Positions 1 to 8,308 of a stretch of 64,000 nt of DNA are shown here, one piece after another. The stretch comes from Bog-473 sp963744935 (GTDB taxonomy: Bacteria; Actinomycetota; Acidimicrobiia; Acidimicrobiales; RAAP-2). The notes below the pieces were generated by a model that had not been told where the DNA came from, did no database searches, and was given only the letters and a program-made list of their open reading frames with translations. A program made the position numbers and the translations under genes. Numbering within the stretch: the stretch's first letter is position 1; each line of letters opens with the position of its first letter. Location of the stretch: contig CAVUVM010000004.1 of NCBI GenBank assembly GCA_963744935.1, forward strand, positions 496,001 to 560,000, written 5' to 3'.

Positions 1-792
1 GCTGTACGGCCAGCGAAAACCGACGATCACGTCGGTGACGCCGAGCTCCTCCAGACGCTTGACGCCGTCAGGGCTGTAGGCGTCGGTCGAGATCACGTGC
101 ACCTCGAAGGGCTTGTCCTCGGTGCCGTACTCGGCACGCAGCTGGGCCAGATGCTCGAGGAGATCCGGAAGGTCGGCGGGGTCGCCGCCGCCATGCAACC
201 AGCCATCCCCGTCGCGGGCGGCCCGCGTCAGGGCGGCCGCGTGGTGGCCGCCGATCAGGATCGGCACGGGCCGGCTCGGTGTCGGACACATCTTGATGGA
301 GGGTATGTCGAACACCTCGCCGTGGAACTCGAAGAAGCCGCCGGCCATGAGCCCGCGCATCACCGCGATCTCCTCGTCCATGCGCGTGCCCCTGCGCTCC
401 CAGGGGACGCCGCAGATCTCGTAGTCCTCGGGCCAGGGGCTGGTGCCGACCCCGAGGACCAGCCGGTTGTCGGTGAGGACCGCCGTCGAGCTGACCTGCT
501 TGGCGACGAGGACCGGCTGGCGGATGGGCAGCTTGATCACGAACGTGACGAAGCGGATGCGTTCGGTCACCGCCCCCATGGCGGGGATGAGCGAGAAGGG
601 CTCCAAGAAAGGCTTGTCCTCGAGGAACTCCCGGCTCCCGTCGGGATTGAAGGGGTAGGTGGTGTCGGAGACTTCCGGGTAGCAGATGCTGTCGGGCACG
701 ACCATGGAGTCGTAGCCGGCCACTTCCGCGGCGCGGGCCAGCGGCAGGTAGTACGACGGATCCGTCATCGACTCCGCATACGAGAAACGCAC
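1..792 (-). CDS. LLM class F420-dependent oxidoreductase, C-terminus cut by window edge
   Basis: Luciferase-like TIM-barrel flavin enzyme expected to use coenzyme F420; the substrate cannot be told. The 264 visible residues show the family's usual landmarks: IRFVTFVIKLP near residue 80, LVLGVGTSPWPEDYE near 110-124 and VPILIGGHHAAALTRAA near 175-190. The reading frame reaches base 1 without a stop, and relatives are about 280-300 residues, so perhaps 20-30 residues are missing. The start is a GTG at 792, chosen because GGGAGG lies a few bases upstream and the protein then begins MRFSYAES, a normal family N-terminus. It is transcribed away from the 860 gene, so the 67 bases between them must hold divergent promoters. 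Confidence 0.85.
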   Translation of the reverse strand, partial: MRFSYAESMTDPSYYLPLARAAEVAGYDSMVVPDSICYPEVSDTTYPFNPDGSREFLEDKPFLEPFSLIPAMGAVTERIRFVTFVIKLPIRQPVLVAKQVSSTAVLTDNRLVLGVGTSPWPEDYEICGVPWERRGTRMDEEIAVMRGLMAGGFFEFHGEVFDIPSIKMCPTPSRPVPILIGGHHAAALTRAARDGDGWLHGGGDPADLPDLLEHLAQLRAEYGTEDKPFEVHVISTDAYSPDGVKRLEELGVTDVIVGFRWPYS

Positions 793-859
793 TGCACCTC
801 CCCTGTCCGCCACCCCAACACTGGCGCCGTGGCTGCCGCCCGGCGCCTACCATGCGGCC

Positions 860-2029
860 GTGCCCGCTCATCCTGCCAGCACCAGCACTCCCGGGCACAA
901 CCCTGGCGCGGCCGGGCCGTCCCGGCGCGCCGAGGCTCCTCTGGTCAACGACCTGTGCCTCGAGGACCTCGAGCGCGACGCCCGCCACACCATCGGGGAG
1001 ATGGCCTACGCCTACTACGCCGGCGGCGCCGACGACGAGCGCCTGTTGGAAGGCAACGTCGCCGCCTGGAGCCACTGGCAGCTCCACCCCCACGTCCTGG
1101 CCGGCCTGGCCGAGGTCTCCACGGAGACGACGCTGCTCGGGACGCCGGTGCGCACGCCGGTGGCAGTGGCGCCGACGGCGATCCAGGGACTGGCGCACCC
1201 CGACGGGGAGGTGGCGACCGCGCGCGGCGCCGCCGACGCGGGGGCGCTCCTCATCCTCTCCTCCCTGGCCACCTGTGCACTCGAAGAGGTGGCGGCCGCG
1301 GTGCCCGAAAGTCCGCGCTGGATGCAGGTGTACATCTTGCGCGAGCGGGCGCGCACCGAAGACCTGGTGGCGCGCGCCGTCGCCCATGGCTACGGCGCCC
1401 TCGTGCTCACCGTCGACGCGCCGGTGTCGGGACTGCGCCTGCGCGAGTGGCGTCAGAGCGCGCACCTCCCCGACGACCTGGCCCTGCCCAACCTGGCCGG
1501 TGGTAGCACGCAGAGCGCGCGGGCCGGTGGGTTCATGGCGGTGGTCACCCACGAGTTCGAGCCGGCGCTCCGCCCCGACGACGTGGGCTGGCTCGCCGGG
1601 CTGAGCGCGCTCCCCGTGGTCGTGAAGGGGGTGCAGCGCGCGGACGACGCCCGCCGCTGCGTGGAGGCCGGGGCGGCGGCAGTGGTGGTTTCGAACCACG
1701 GCGCCCGCCAGTTGGCCGACGCGCCGCCGACGGCCGACATCCTCGCCGAGATCGTCGACGCGGTCGCGGGGCGGTCCGAGGTGTATGTCGACGGCGGCAT
1801 CCGCCGCGCCCCCGACGTCGTGAAGGCGCTCGCTCTCGGCGCGCGAGCCGTGCTGGTGGGCCGGCCCTCGCTGTGGGCGCTGGCCACCGGCGGTGCTGAA
1901 GGCGTCGCGGCGCTGCTGCGCTGGTTCGAGGCCGAGCTGTGCCGGGCCATGGCCCTGTGCGGCGCGGGAACGGTGGCCGACATCGACCGGAGCCTGGTGC
2001 GGCGGGCGCCGGGATGGGCGTTGTCATGA
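860..2029 (+). CDS. FMN-dependent alpha-hydroxy-acid oxidase/dehydrogenase
   Basis: Oxidises an L-2-hydroxy acid (lactate, glycolate or mandelate type) to the 2-oxo acid with FMN; the exact substrate is not visible. The 389-residue protein has the family's YYAGGADDE segment near residue 52, the FMN lysine in VVKG (K256), the catalytic base in SNHGARQLA (H280) and the phosphate-binding run DGGIRRAPDVVKALALGA near 314. The usual SNHGGRQLD reads SNHGARQLA here, a mild deviation. The first ~25 residues are not conserved in character; GTG at 860 is the most upstream in-frame start. The stop overlaps the next gene's ATG (ATGA), so it is translationally coupled to an acyl-CoA ligase, hinting at breakdown of a hydroxylated organic acid. 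Confidence 0.85.
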   Translation: MPAHPASTSTPGHNPGAAGPSRRAEAPLVNDLCLEDLERDARHTIGEMAYAYYAGGADDERLLEGNVAAWSHWQLHPHVLAGLAEVSTETTLLGTPVRTPVAVAPTAIQGLAHPDGEVATARGAADAGALLILSSLATCALEEVAAAVPESPRWMQVYILRERARTEDLVARAVAHGYGALVLTVDAPVSGLRLREWRQSAHLPDDLALPNLAGGSTQSARAGGFMAVVTHEFEPALRPDDVGWLAGLSALPVVVKGVQRADDARRCVEAGAAAVVVSNHGARQLADAPPTADILAEIVDAVAGRSEVYVDGGIRRAPDVVKALALGARAVLVGRPSLWALATGGAEGVAALLRWFEAELCRAMALCGAGTVADIDRSLVRRAPGWALS

Positions 2030-3711
2030 CCACCGTCGCCGACATGCTGGTCGCGCGCGCCGAAGACGACCGTACCGGCGTCATGGACGCGAGCGGGCGC
2101 TGGACCTGGCGCGAGGCGGTGCGGGAAGGCGCCGCGCGGGGCGCGCTGGCCCGCTCGCTCGTCGGCGACGCGGCGCCCCACATCGGGGTGCTCCTGCCCA
2201 ACGGCCCCGAGTACCTCTTTTGGCTCAACGGCGCCGCGCTGGCCGGCGCGGCCATCGTCGGCATCAACCCCACCCGGCGCGGCGAGGCGCTGGCAGCCGA
2301 CGTGCGCGCCACCGACTGCGCCATGATCGTGACCGACGCCGAGGGCGCGGCGCTGCTCGACGGCCTCGCGCTCGGCGTCGAGACCGAGCGCATCCTCGTC
2401 GTCGGGACGCAGCGCTACGAGTCACTGCTGGCGGGTTTCGCCGGCGGACCGGAGTCCGAGGCACTGATTGCCGACGCGGACAAGGTGGGCGAGGACGCGC
2501 TGTACCTCTTGATCTTCACCTCGGGCACGACGGGCGTGCCCAAGGCGGTCAAGTGCACCCAAGGGCGGTTGGCCGGCATCGCCGAGGTGGCGGCACCGGG
2601 CTACGGCTACTCGTCCGACGACGTCTGCTACTGCCCCATGCCGCTCTTCCACGGCAACGCGCTCATGGCACTCTGGGGCCCCTCGGTCATGGTGGGCGCG
2701 GCCATCGCGGTACGGCCGCGTTTCAGCGCGTCGGCCTTCATGGACGACGTGCGCCGCTTCGGGGCGACGAAGTTCAGCTACGTCGGCAAGGCGATCGCCT
2801 ACATCTTGGCCACGCCTGAGCGGCCCGACGACGGCGACAACACGCTGAGGAGCGCGTTCGGCACCGAGGCGTCGGTCCGCGACCGCGACCGCTTCCGCCA
2901 GCGCTTCGGCTGCTATCTCATTGAGGGCTACGGCCAGAGCGAGGGTGGCGCCGCCATGAACCCGGTACTCGGCATGCCCAAGGGCGCGATCGGCAAGCCG
3001 GTCGACGGCGTGGACCTGGCCATCATGAGCCCGGAGACCGGCGAGGAGTGCCCGCCGGCGGAGTTCGATGCCGACGGGCGGCTGCTCAACGCAGGGACCG
3101 CCATTGGCGAGATCGTGAACCGCAGCGGGCGCGGCAGCTTCGAGGGCTACTACCACCGCGAGGACGCAGAATCCGAGCGACTCCGCAACGGCTGGTACTG
3201 GACCGGTGATCTCGGCTACGTGGACCGCGATGGCTTCTTCTACTTCGCGGGCCGCTCGGGCGACTGGCTCCGCGTCGACTCGGAGAACTTCGCGGCGGGG
3301 CCCGTCGAGGCGGTGCTGTCGCGCAATGCGGACCTGTCGATCGTGGCCATCTATCCCGTCCCCGACACCGACTCGGGCGCGGGCGACCAGGTGATGCTCG
3401 CCCTCGAGATGGTGCCCGGGCGCATCTTCGACCCCGACGCGTTCGCCACCTGGCTCGTCGGGCAGCCCGACCTCGGTCCGAAGTGGATCCCGCGCTACGT
3501 CCGGGTTTCCGAGTCCCTGCCGCAGACCGCCACCGGCAAGGTGACCAAGGTCGACCTGCGCACCGAGGCGTGGGCATGCGACGAACCGGTGTGGTGGCGG
3601 CCGCTCGGGAGCAGCGAGGTGCGCTTCGTGCCGCTGACCGACGCGGCGAGGACGGAGCTGGCCGCGGGCCTCGCCGTCAACGGGCGGCCGCCGGTGGGCG
3701 GCGGCGGATAA
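2026..3711 (+). CDS. AMP-dependent acyl-CoA synthetase (FadD-like)
   Basis: Activates a carboxylic acid to its CoA thioester through an acyl-adenylate. The 561-residue protein shows the adenylate-forming signature IFTSGTTGVPK (~162-172), EGYGQSEGG (~300), YWTGDLGYVD (~391) and the C-terminal catalytic lysine in TATGKVTK (~504). Length fits the FadD1/FadD17 type of actinobacterial ligases. ATG at 2026 is preferred over upstream in-frame ATGs at 1939 and 2014 because it makes the classic ATGA overlap with the preceding oxidase stop. Substrate unknown; the oxidase partner suggests a hydroxy or oxo acid, but this is inference only. Confidence 0.9.
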   Translation: MTTVADMLVARAEDDRTGVMDASGRWTWREAVREGAARGALARSLVGDAAPHIGVLLPNGPEYLFWLNGAALAGAAIVGINPTRRGEALAADVRATDCAMIVTDAEGAALLDGLALGVETERILVVGTQRYESLLAGFAGGPESEALIADADKVGEDALYLLIFTSGTTGVPKAVKCTQGRLAGIAEVAAPGYGYSSDDVCYCPMPLFHGNALMALWGPSVMVGAAIAVRPRFSASAFMDDVRRFGATKFSYVGKAIAYILATPERPDDGDNTLRSAFGTEASVRDRDRFRQRFGCYLIEGYGQSEGGAAMNPVLGMPKGAIGKPVDGVDLAIMSPETGEECPPAEFDADGRLLNAGTAIGEIVNRSGRGSFEGYYHREDAESERLRNGWYWTGDLGYVDRDGFFYFAGRSGDWLRVDSENFAAGPVEAVLSRNADLSIVAIYPVPDTDSGAGDQVMLALEMVPGRIFDPDAFATWLVGQPDLGPKWIPRYVRVSESLPQTATGKVTKVDLRTEAWACDEPVWWRPLGSSEVRFVPLTDAARTELAAGLAVNGRPPVGGGG

Positions 3712-3720
3712 CCGCGGCGC

Positions 3721-3774
3721 GCTCTGTCATCGGCCGGAACACGAACACAGCGCCGCAGAGAACCATGACAGAGC
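3721..3774. other. Inverted repeat, 10-bp arms, between ligase and lepB
   Basis: GCTCTGTCAT at 3721-3730 is matched by its exact reverse complement ATGACAGAGC at 3765-3774, separated by 34 bases. It lies 10 bases after the ligase stop and about 100 before signal peptidase I. It may be a weak transcription end for the ligase operon or an operator for lepB; no T tract follows. Otherwise the 159-base gap holds nothing recognised. Confidence 0.4.
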
Positions 3775-3870
3775 CATGGTGCGCGAGGCACCGCCCCCGC
3801 CCACGGTCGTCATGCTGCACGGCCAGCGTGACAGGCCCCACCCGACGAGCCGCGTAATACTGCTCAGGCC

Positions 3871-4506
3871 ATGGACGTCGACGAAAAGCCGGCCGACACG
3901 CCGGCCCGGCCGACGGGCCGGGGACGCCACGCCAAAGAGCGGCCGGCCTCGAACCGCTGGATCGTCGAGCTCGTCATCGTCGTGGCCGTGGCGGTGGCCA
4001 TCGCCGTCGTCCTGCGCGCCTTCGTCGTCGCCACCTATTCCATCCCTTCGGGCTCCATGGAGCCGACCCTCCAGGTCGGAGACCGGATCGTGGTGGACAA
4101 GCTGGCCTACCACCTCCACGCCATCGGCCGTGGGGACATCGTCGTCTTCTCCACCCCGCCGCTCGAGGACTGCGCTGGGCCGCCCGTGGCCGACCTGGTC
4201 AAGCGCGTCATCGGGCTGCCCGGCGAGACCATCTCGCTCAACGACGGCAAGGTCTACATCGACGGCCGCTTCCTCCCCGAACCCTGGCTCCCGGCCGCGG
4301 CGCAAAACGCGACGTATCCCGGCCCATCGGGCGCGCCTTATTCGCTGCAGCACCCCTTCCGGATCCCCTCCGGCGAAGTCTTCATGATGGGCGACAACCG
4401 GACCGAGTCGTGCGACAGCCGCTACTGGGGCCCCGTACGCGAGTCGAGCATCGTGGGCAAGGTGGACCTCCGCATCTGGCCGCTGGCGCGTTTCGGGTTC
4501 TTCTAG
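3871..4506 (+). CDS. lepB: Signal peptidase I
   Basis: Membrane serine protease that removes signal peptides from secreted proteins at the outer face of the cytoplasmic membrane. The 211 residues comprise a short charged N-tail, one transmembrane helix (~31-53), the catalytic serine in PSGSMEPTL (S62), the catalytic lysine in KRVIGLPGE (K111) and the closing box GDNRTESCDSRYWGPV. Length is normal for a single-TM actinobacterial enzyme. It stands alone; several proteins here with signal peptides (6897, 14322, 53651) would be clients. Confidence 0.95.
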   Translation: MDVDEKPADTPARPTGRGRHAKERPASNRWIVELVIVVAVAVAIAVVLRAFVVATYSIPSGSMEPTLQVGDRIVVDKLAYHLHAIGRGDIVVFSTPPLEDCAGPPVADLVKRVIGLPGETISLNDGKVYIDGRFLPEPWLPAAAQNATYPGPSGAPYSLQHPFRIPSGEVFMMGDNRTESCDSRYWGPVRESSIVGKVDLRIWPLARFGFF

Positions 4507-4529
4507 AGGCGGCGCCGGACCAGTGCGCG

Positions 4530-4937
4530 TCAGCCGGGACGGGTGCGACGCTCTCGGCGCCACACCACGCGCAGACCGGACCACGTCTCGTCGATGGCGC
4601 ACACCTTGTTGTCGACCAGGCCGAGCGGCAGCGCGACAGCGCGCACGACGTCTTCGGTCACCGTCGTTGCCACACCAGAGCTGCGCTTGGGCCACGCGAC
4701 CCAGAGCCCGCCGTCGGGAAAGATCATCGTGCCGAGGGCGCCGATGCGGCGCTCGAGCTCGCGCCGCTCGGTGAAGAAGGCCACCACCACGTCGGCCGCG
4801 CCGCGGGCCTGCCGCTTGACCCTCACTCCGCTCGGCAACCCGTCGAGCAACCCGAGCGGCGCCGCCACGAGGACGAGGGTCGTCCCGTCTGTGATCCCGA
4901 GCTTCTTGGGCAGCGGCGTTCCGCTGTACCCGGCCAT
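4530..4937 (-). CDS. DUF3052 family protein
   Basis: Function unknown. The 135-residue protein begins MAGYSGTPLPKKLGI, the hallmark opening of the DUF3052 family, and continues with a compact alpha/beta core including FPDGGLWVAWPKRSSG near residue 72-87. No catalytic motif or membrane segment is visible. Its ATG overlaps the stop of the methyltransferase gene upstream by one base (TGATG), so the two are one transcription and translation unit. It is convergent with lepB across 23 bases. Confidence 0.8.
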   Translation of the reverse strand: MAGYSGTPLPKKLGITDGTTLVLVAAPLGLLDGLPSGVRVKRQARGAADVVVAFFTERRELERRIGALGTMIFPDGGLWVAWPKRSSGVATTVTEDVVRAVALPLGLVDNKVCAIDETWSGLRVVWRRERRTRPG

Positions 4938-5752
4938 CAGGCGAAGTCGTTGACCGTCTCGTATACCCGGAAGGCCAGGGGGTACTCGAACTCGTCGGGC
5001 CCGGCGGCGAAGCGCTCGAGGTGGCGCTCGAGGATGGCCATGGCCTCCTCCCCGCGCTCGGGTGCGACGCCCATCAGAGGAAGGAGGGATCGGTCCGCGA
5101 TGGCGCTCGCTGGAGCGCGCACCGTCGTGTGATGGGGCGTGCTCTCCACGGCGCCGAAGCCGGCTCCTTCGAGGATCTCGTGGACGTACTCGTCGTCACC
5201 GAGGGCGAAGGGCCCGACCGGGCTCTTGCCCGGCGGCGGGACGGGTGGGGCGGGCAGGAGCGGCCGCAACGCGGTGCCGACGTGCCAGGGGTTCGACTCG
5301 ACGCCCTGCCAACAGGCGAACACGAAGCGTCCGCCCGGCGCGACGGTGCGGCGGATCGCAGCGAAGGCCGCTGTCGGCTCATCGAAGAACATCACGCCGA
5401 ACTGCGACGCGACGAGGTCGAAGGGTGCCTCGTCGAGAGTGCCGGTCTGGACGTCGAGTTGGACGAAGCGCGCACCGGTGACGCCGGCCTCGGCCACGCG
5501 CTGGCGGGCGAGATCGACGAGGGCGCCCGACAGATCCGCCCCGAGCGCCTCACCACCTGGCGCCACAGCGCGTGCCAGCTCGATGGTCAGGCCGCCGCCG
5601 CCGCAGCCGATGTCGCAGACCCGCTGACCCGGGAGCGGGTCGATGGCCTTCAGCAGGTACGGCGTCACCGCCTCGGTCAGGCGCTCGCGCTTCGGCCATG
5701 CTGCCACCCATCGCTCGTCGTTCCAGCGCCTGGTCTCCGCTTCGTTGGCCAC
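4937..5752 (-). CDS. Class I SAM-dependent methyltransferase
   Basis: Methyltransferase of unknown substrate. The 271-residue protein has the SAM-binding glycine loop VCDIGCGGGG at ~45-54, the acidic loop LGADLSG near 75 and the post-motif segment FDLVASQFGVMFFDEP near 114-130, in the order of UbiE/Coq5-like enzymes. GTG at 5752 is chosen because it leaves 37 bases to the divergent gene and begins VANEAETRRWNDERW, a typical family N-terminus. It is coupled to the DUF3052 gene. The divergent promoter region holds two GGCGCC hexamers. Confidence 0.85.
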   Translation of the reverse strand: MANEAETRRWNDERWVAAWPKRERLTEAVTPYLLKAIDPLPGQRVCDIGCGGGGLTIELARAVAPGGEALGADLSGALVDLARQRVAEAGVTGARFVQLDVQTGTLDEAPFDLVASQFGVMFFDEPTAAFAAIRRTVAPGGRFVFACWQGVESNPWHVGTALRPLLPAPPVPPPGKSPVGPFALGDDEYVHEILEGAGFGAVESTPHHTTVRAPASAIADRSLLPLMGVAPERGEEAMAILERHLERFAAGPDEFEYPLAFRVYETVNDFA

Positions 5753-5768
5753 GGCGACACGGTAACCC

Positions 5769-5789
5769 GGCGCCACTAACTTCGGCGCC
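5769..5789. promoter_or_regulatory. Paired GGCGCC hexamers in divergent promoter gap
   Basis: GGCGCC occurs at 5769-5774 and 5784-5789, 15 bases apart, filling most of the 37-base gap between the methyltransferase and the F420 oxidoreductase. Spacing of about one and a half helical turns and position suggest a shared operator, but in GC-rich DNA such hexamers also arise by chance. Confidence 0.25.
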
Positions 5790-6671
5790 GTGCACGTCGG
5801 CCTCGTCATCCTTCCGACCGACCGCTGGCGCGAGGCCCGGTTCCAGTGGGAGTGGGCCGACGGCGCCGGCTTCTGCACGGCGTGGACGTACGACCACATC
5901 CGTTGGGGCGGCATGCCGGAGGGGCCTTGGCATGCTGCGGTACCCGTGCTGGCGGCGGCGGCCACGGTGACGTCGCGCGCCCGCCTCGGAACGCTCGTCG
6001 CGACGCCGAACTTCCGGCATCCGGTGACGCTCGCCCGCGACGCTCTGGCCCTCGACGACATCAGTGGCGGACGCTTCGACCTCGGCGTCGGCCCGGGCAG
6101 TGAGGGATTCGACGCGAGCGCGCTGGGCCAGGAGCCCTGGAGCCCCGCGCATCGGCTGGACCGCTTCGCCCAGTTCCTCGAGGTGCTGGCGCCGATCATC
6201 GAGGGGGACGCGGCGACCCGCCACACCGCGCGCACCGAGCACTACGCCGCAGCCGAGGCGCCGTCCACACCCGGCGCGCTGCAACACCCGCTTCCGCTCA
6301 CCGTCGCGGCCGGCGGTGCCAAGGGGATGGCTCTCGTGGCACGGTACGCGCGCAACTGGGTGACCATCGGCCCGACAGGGCCCGTCGAGCGCACACCGGA
6401 GACGATCCTCGCCGCGGCACGCGCGCAGCTCGATTCGCTCGAGTCGGCCTGTGCGGTCACCGGCCGCGACATGGCGAACGTCGGCAAGGTGCTGCTCTGG
6501 ATGCCCGCAGAGCCGGCGATCGACTCGGCCGAGCAGTTCGAGGAGATCGCCGCGCCCTACGTCGAGCTCGGCTTCGATCAGATCGTGTTGCACCATCCGA
6601 ACCAGACCGGACCCTTCGGCGGGAGCGTGAGCGCCTTCGAGGAGATCGCGGCACGGCACGCCGGCTGCTGA
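5790..6671 (+). CDS. LLM class F420-dependent oxidoreductase
   Basis: Second luciferase-like flavin oxidoreductase, 293 residues and complete. It shows MHVGLVILPTDRWREA at the N-terminus, the AWTYDHIRW segment (~29-37), SRARLGTLVATPNFRHP (~59-75), the DDISGGRFDLGVGPGSEG turn (~87-104) and LTVAAGGAKGMALVARYA (~168-185). These are standard for F420 enzymes of this family; the substrate is unknown. Start GTG at 5790. It is divergent from the methyltransferase. Confidence 0.88.
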   Translation: MHVGLVILPTDRWREARFQWEWADGAGFCTAWTYDHIRWGGMPEGPWHAAVPVLAAAATVTSRARLGTLVATPNFRHPVTLARDALALDDISGGRFDLGVGPGSEGFDASALGQEPWSPAHRLDRFAQFLEVLAPIIEGDAATRHTARTEHYAAAEAPSTPGALQHPLPLTVAAGGAKGMALVARYARNWVTIGPTGPVERTPETILAAARAQLDSLESACAVTGRDMANVGKVLLWMPAEPAIDSAEQFEEIAAPYVELGFDQIVLHHPNQTGPFGGSVSAFEEIAARHAGC

Positions 6672-6896
6672 GGTTTTGCGATCCATCGGCAAGGTGCGGG
6701 GAACGTTCAACACTCTGACCAGGGAAACCACTCCCCGACCTCGACCGCACACGAAGGCTCAAGATGCCTGCATTGTTCCGACCTGCCCCCGGGCGGGTCC
6801 ATGGGCTGCAACGCAAACGGCATGGAAATCGTCTGAGTGGGAGAGTAAACAACGATTGAACAACGAATGGACGTCTGATCGGGGGCGAGAAGAGCC

Positions 6897-8249
6897 ATGA
6901 AAAACGGACGGGTCCTTCGGGGCATTCTGGCGTTGGCGGCGGGCTTGACATTCTCGGCCGCCGGCCTACTCACATTTGCCAGCGAGGCCAGCGCGGCAGG
7001 AACGCTCACCGTGACGCCGAATTCCGGTCTCCAACCTCAGGGCTCCACGGTCGTCTCGGTGTCGGGATCTGGCTTCACTCCCAGTTCGTTGGGCTCCATC
7101 TTGGAGTGCAACGACGACACGAGCCAGCCGACCGTGACCATCAGTGTCCTCGGCAACAGCGAAACGCTGCCTGTCTCGTGCACGGGTATCACGGCCAGCG
7201 GCCTCCATTCGACGTCAGCGACGGGGACGCTCTCTGCCGTGTCGTTCACGGTCGTGACGGGCACGACGGGGCCGCCCTGCGGTGGCGCCACCCTGGCTTC
7301 ATGCCCGTCCACCGATAGCTCCGGAGGAAACCCGTCGACCGACGCGGCGCAGTACCCCTGCCCACCCACAACCGCACAGCAAGCAGCCGGTGACTCGTGC
7401 GTGATCGCCTACGGCGACGAGGCGCATGACCAGGCAACCGCCACTATCTCGTTCGCTGGGCCCTGTGTCGCCCCCGCCGGGGCAAATGGCTACGACATGG
7501 TGGCCGGGGACGGAGGCGTCTTCTCGTTCGGGACCCTCCCCTACTGCGGCTCTGCAGGTGGGACGAAGCTCAACAAGCCAGTGGTTGGAATTGCCCTCAC
7601 GCACAGTGGCGGCGGCTACTGGCTGGTCGCCTCTGACGGTGGGATCTTCAGCTATGGGAACGCGACGTTCTACGGATCGGCCGGTGGCATGAAGCTCAAC
7701 CAGCCCGTGGTCGGAATGGCCGCCACTCCCGACGCGGGCGGGTACTGGCTGGTGGCCTCAGACGGCGGCGTCTTCAGCTACGGCGACGCCGTCTTCCACG
7801 GCTCGGCGGGCGGCACAAAGCTCAACCAGCCCATCGTCGGGATGGCCGCGACCTCCGACGGCGGCGGCTACTGGCTGGTGGCATCCGACGGCGGCGTCTT
7901 CGGCTACGGCGACGCCGTCTTCCACGGCTCGGCGGGCGGCACCACGCTGGCCAAGCCCATCGTCGGGATGGCCGCGACCTCCGACGGCGGCGGGTATTGG
8001 CTGGTGGCCTCCGACGGCGGTGTCTTCAGCTACGGCGATGCCGTCTTCCACGGCTCGGCCGCCGGCACGACGCTGAGCAACCCGATCGTTGCGATAGCGC
8101 CGACCGGCGACGGCGGAGGGTATTGGCTCTTCGGGAACAACGGCGCCGTTCTCACCTACGGCGACGCGCAGTCTCGCGGGTCCTTGGGGTTGGTCACCTT
8201 GAACCAGCCGATCGTGGGCGTGGGCTCCATCCCGACCGCTCCCGTCTGA
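6897..8249 (+). CDS. Secreted protein: neocarzinostatin-like domain plus six 42-residue propeller-type repeats
   Basis: No enzymatic function can be assigned. The 450 residues begin with a clear signal peptide (~1-34, ending SEASAAG). Residues ~35-195 form a beta-rich domain opening TLTVTPNSGLQPQGSTVVS and closing with ATATISF; its layout, with the VTP-SGL-GTVV-V-GSGF start and paired cysteines, resembles the neocarzinostatin/macromomycin fold (family-level judgement). From residue 199 to the end come six head-to-tail repeats of exactly 42 residues carrying GYWLVASDGGVFSYGDA, probably beta-propeller blades; the last is the most divergent. Repeats of this type are common in Acidimicrobiia secreted proteins. 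It shares its N-terminal domain with the sortase-anchored protein at 14322, including YPCPPT-AQQ and ADE segments. Confidence 0.75.
   Translation: MKNGRVLRGILALAAGLTFSAAGLLTFASEASAAGTLTVTPNSGLQPQGSTVVSVSGSGFTPSSLGSILECNDDTSQPTVTISVLGNSETLPVSCTGITASGLHSTSATGTLSAVSFTVVTGTTGPPCGGATLASCPSTDSSGGNPSTDAAQYPCPPTTAQQAAGDSCVIAYGDEAHDQATATISFAGPCVAPAGANGYDMVAGDGGVFSFGTLPYCGSAGGTKLNKPVVGIALTHSGGGYWLVASDGGIFSYGNATFYGSAGGMKLNQPVVGMAATPDAGGYWLVASDGGVFSYGDAVFHGSAGGTKLNQPIVGMAATSDGGGYWLVASDGGVFGYGDAVFHGSAGGTTLAKPIVGMAATSDGGGYWLVASDGGVFSYGDAVFHGSAAGTTLSNPIVAIAPTGDGGGYWLFGNNGAVLTYGDAQSRGSLGLVTLNQPIVGVGSIPTAPV
7491..8246 (+). repeat. Six tandem 126-bp coding repeats
   Basis: Units start at 7491, 7617, 7743, 7869, 7995 and 8121, each exactly 126 bp and ending at the stop codon. 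Units 3-5 are nearly identical at DNA level, while unit 1 (GYDMVAGDGGVFSFG) and unit 6 (GYWLFGNNGAVLTYG) have diverged, the pattern expected if central units are homogenised by recombination. Confidence 0.9.
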
Positions 8250-8290
8250 TGGCGGCCGCCCGCTCGAGGGCGGCGCGCCTGACGTAGTCG

Positions 8291-8308
8291 CGACGGCGTC
8301 AGCCGTCG
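8291..8308. terminator. Possible bidirectional terminator hairpin
   Basis: CGACGGC (8291-8297), a GTCA loop and GCCGTCG (8302-8308) form a 7-bp stem in the 59-base gap between the convergent repeat protein and acyl-CoA dehydrogenase genes. No T tract follows on either strand, so termination is inferred from position only. Confidence 0.4.

Noticed and set aside
68..1699. A 543-codon minus-strand open frame across the first two genes
   Set aside because: Arg/Gly/His-rich composition without motifs; it is the shadow of the F420 oxidoreductase and the FMN oxidase in other frames.
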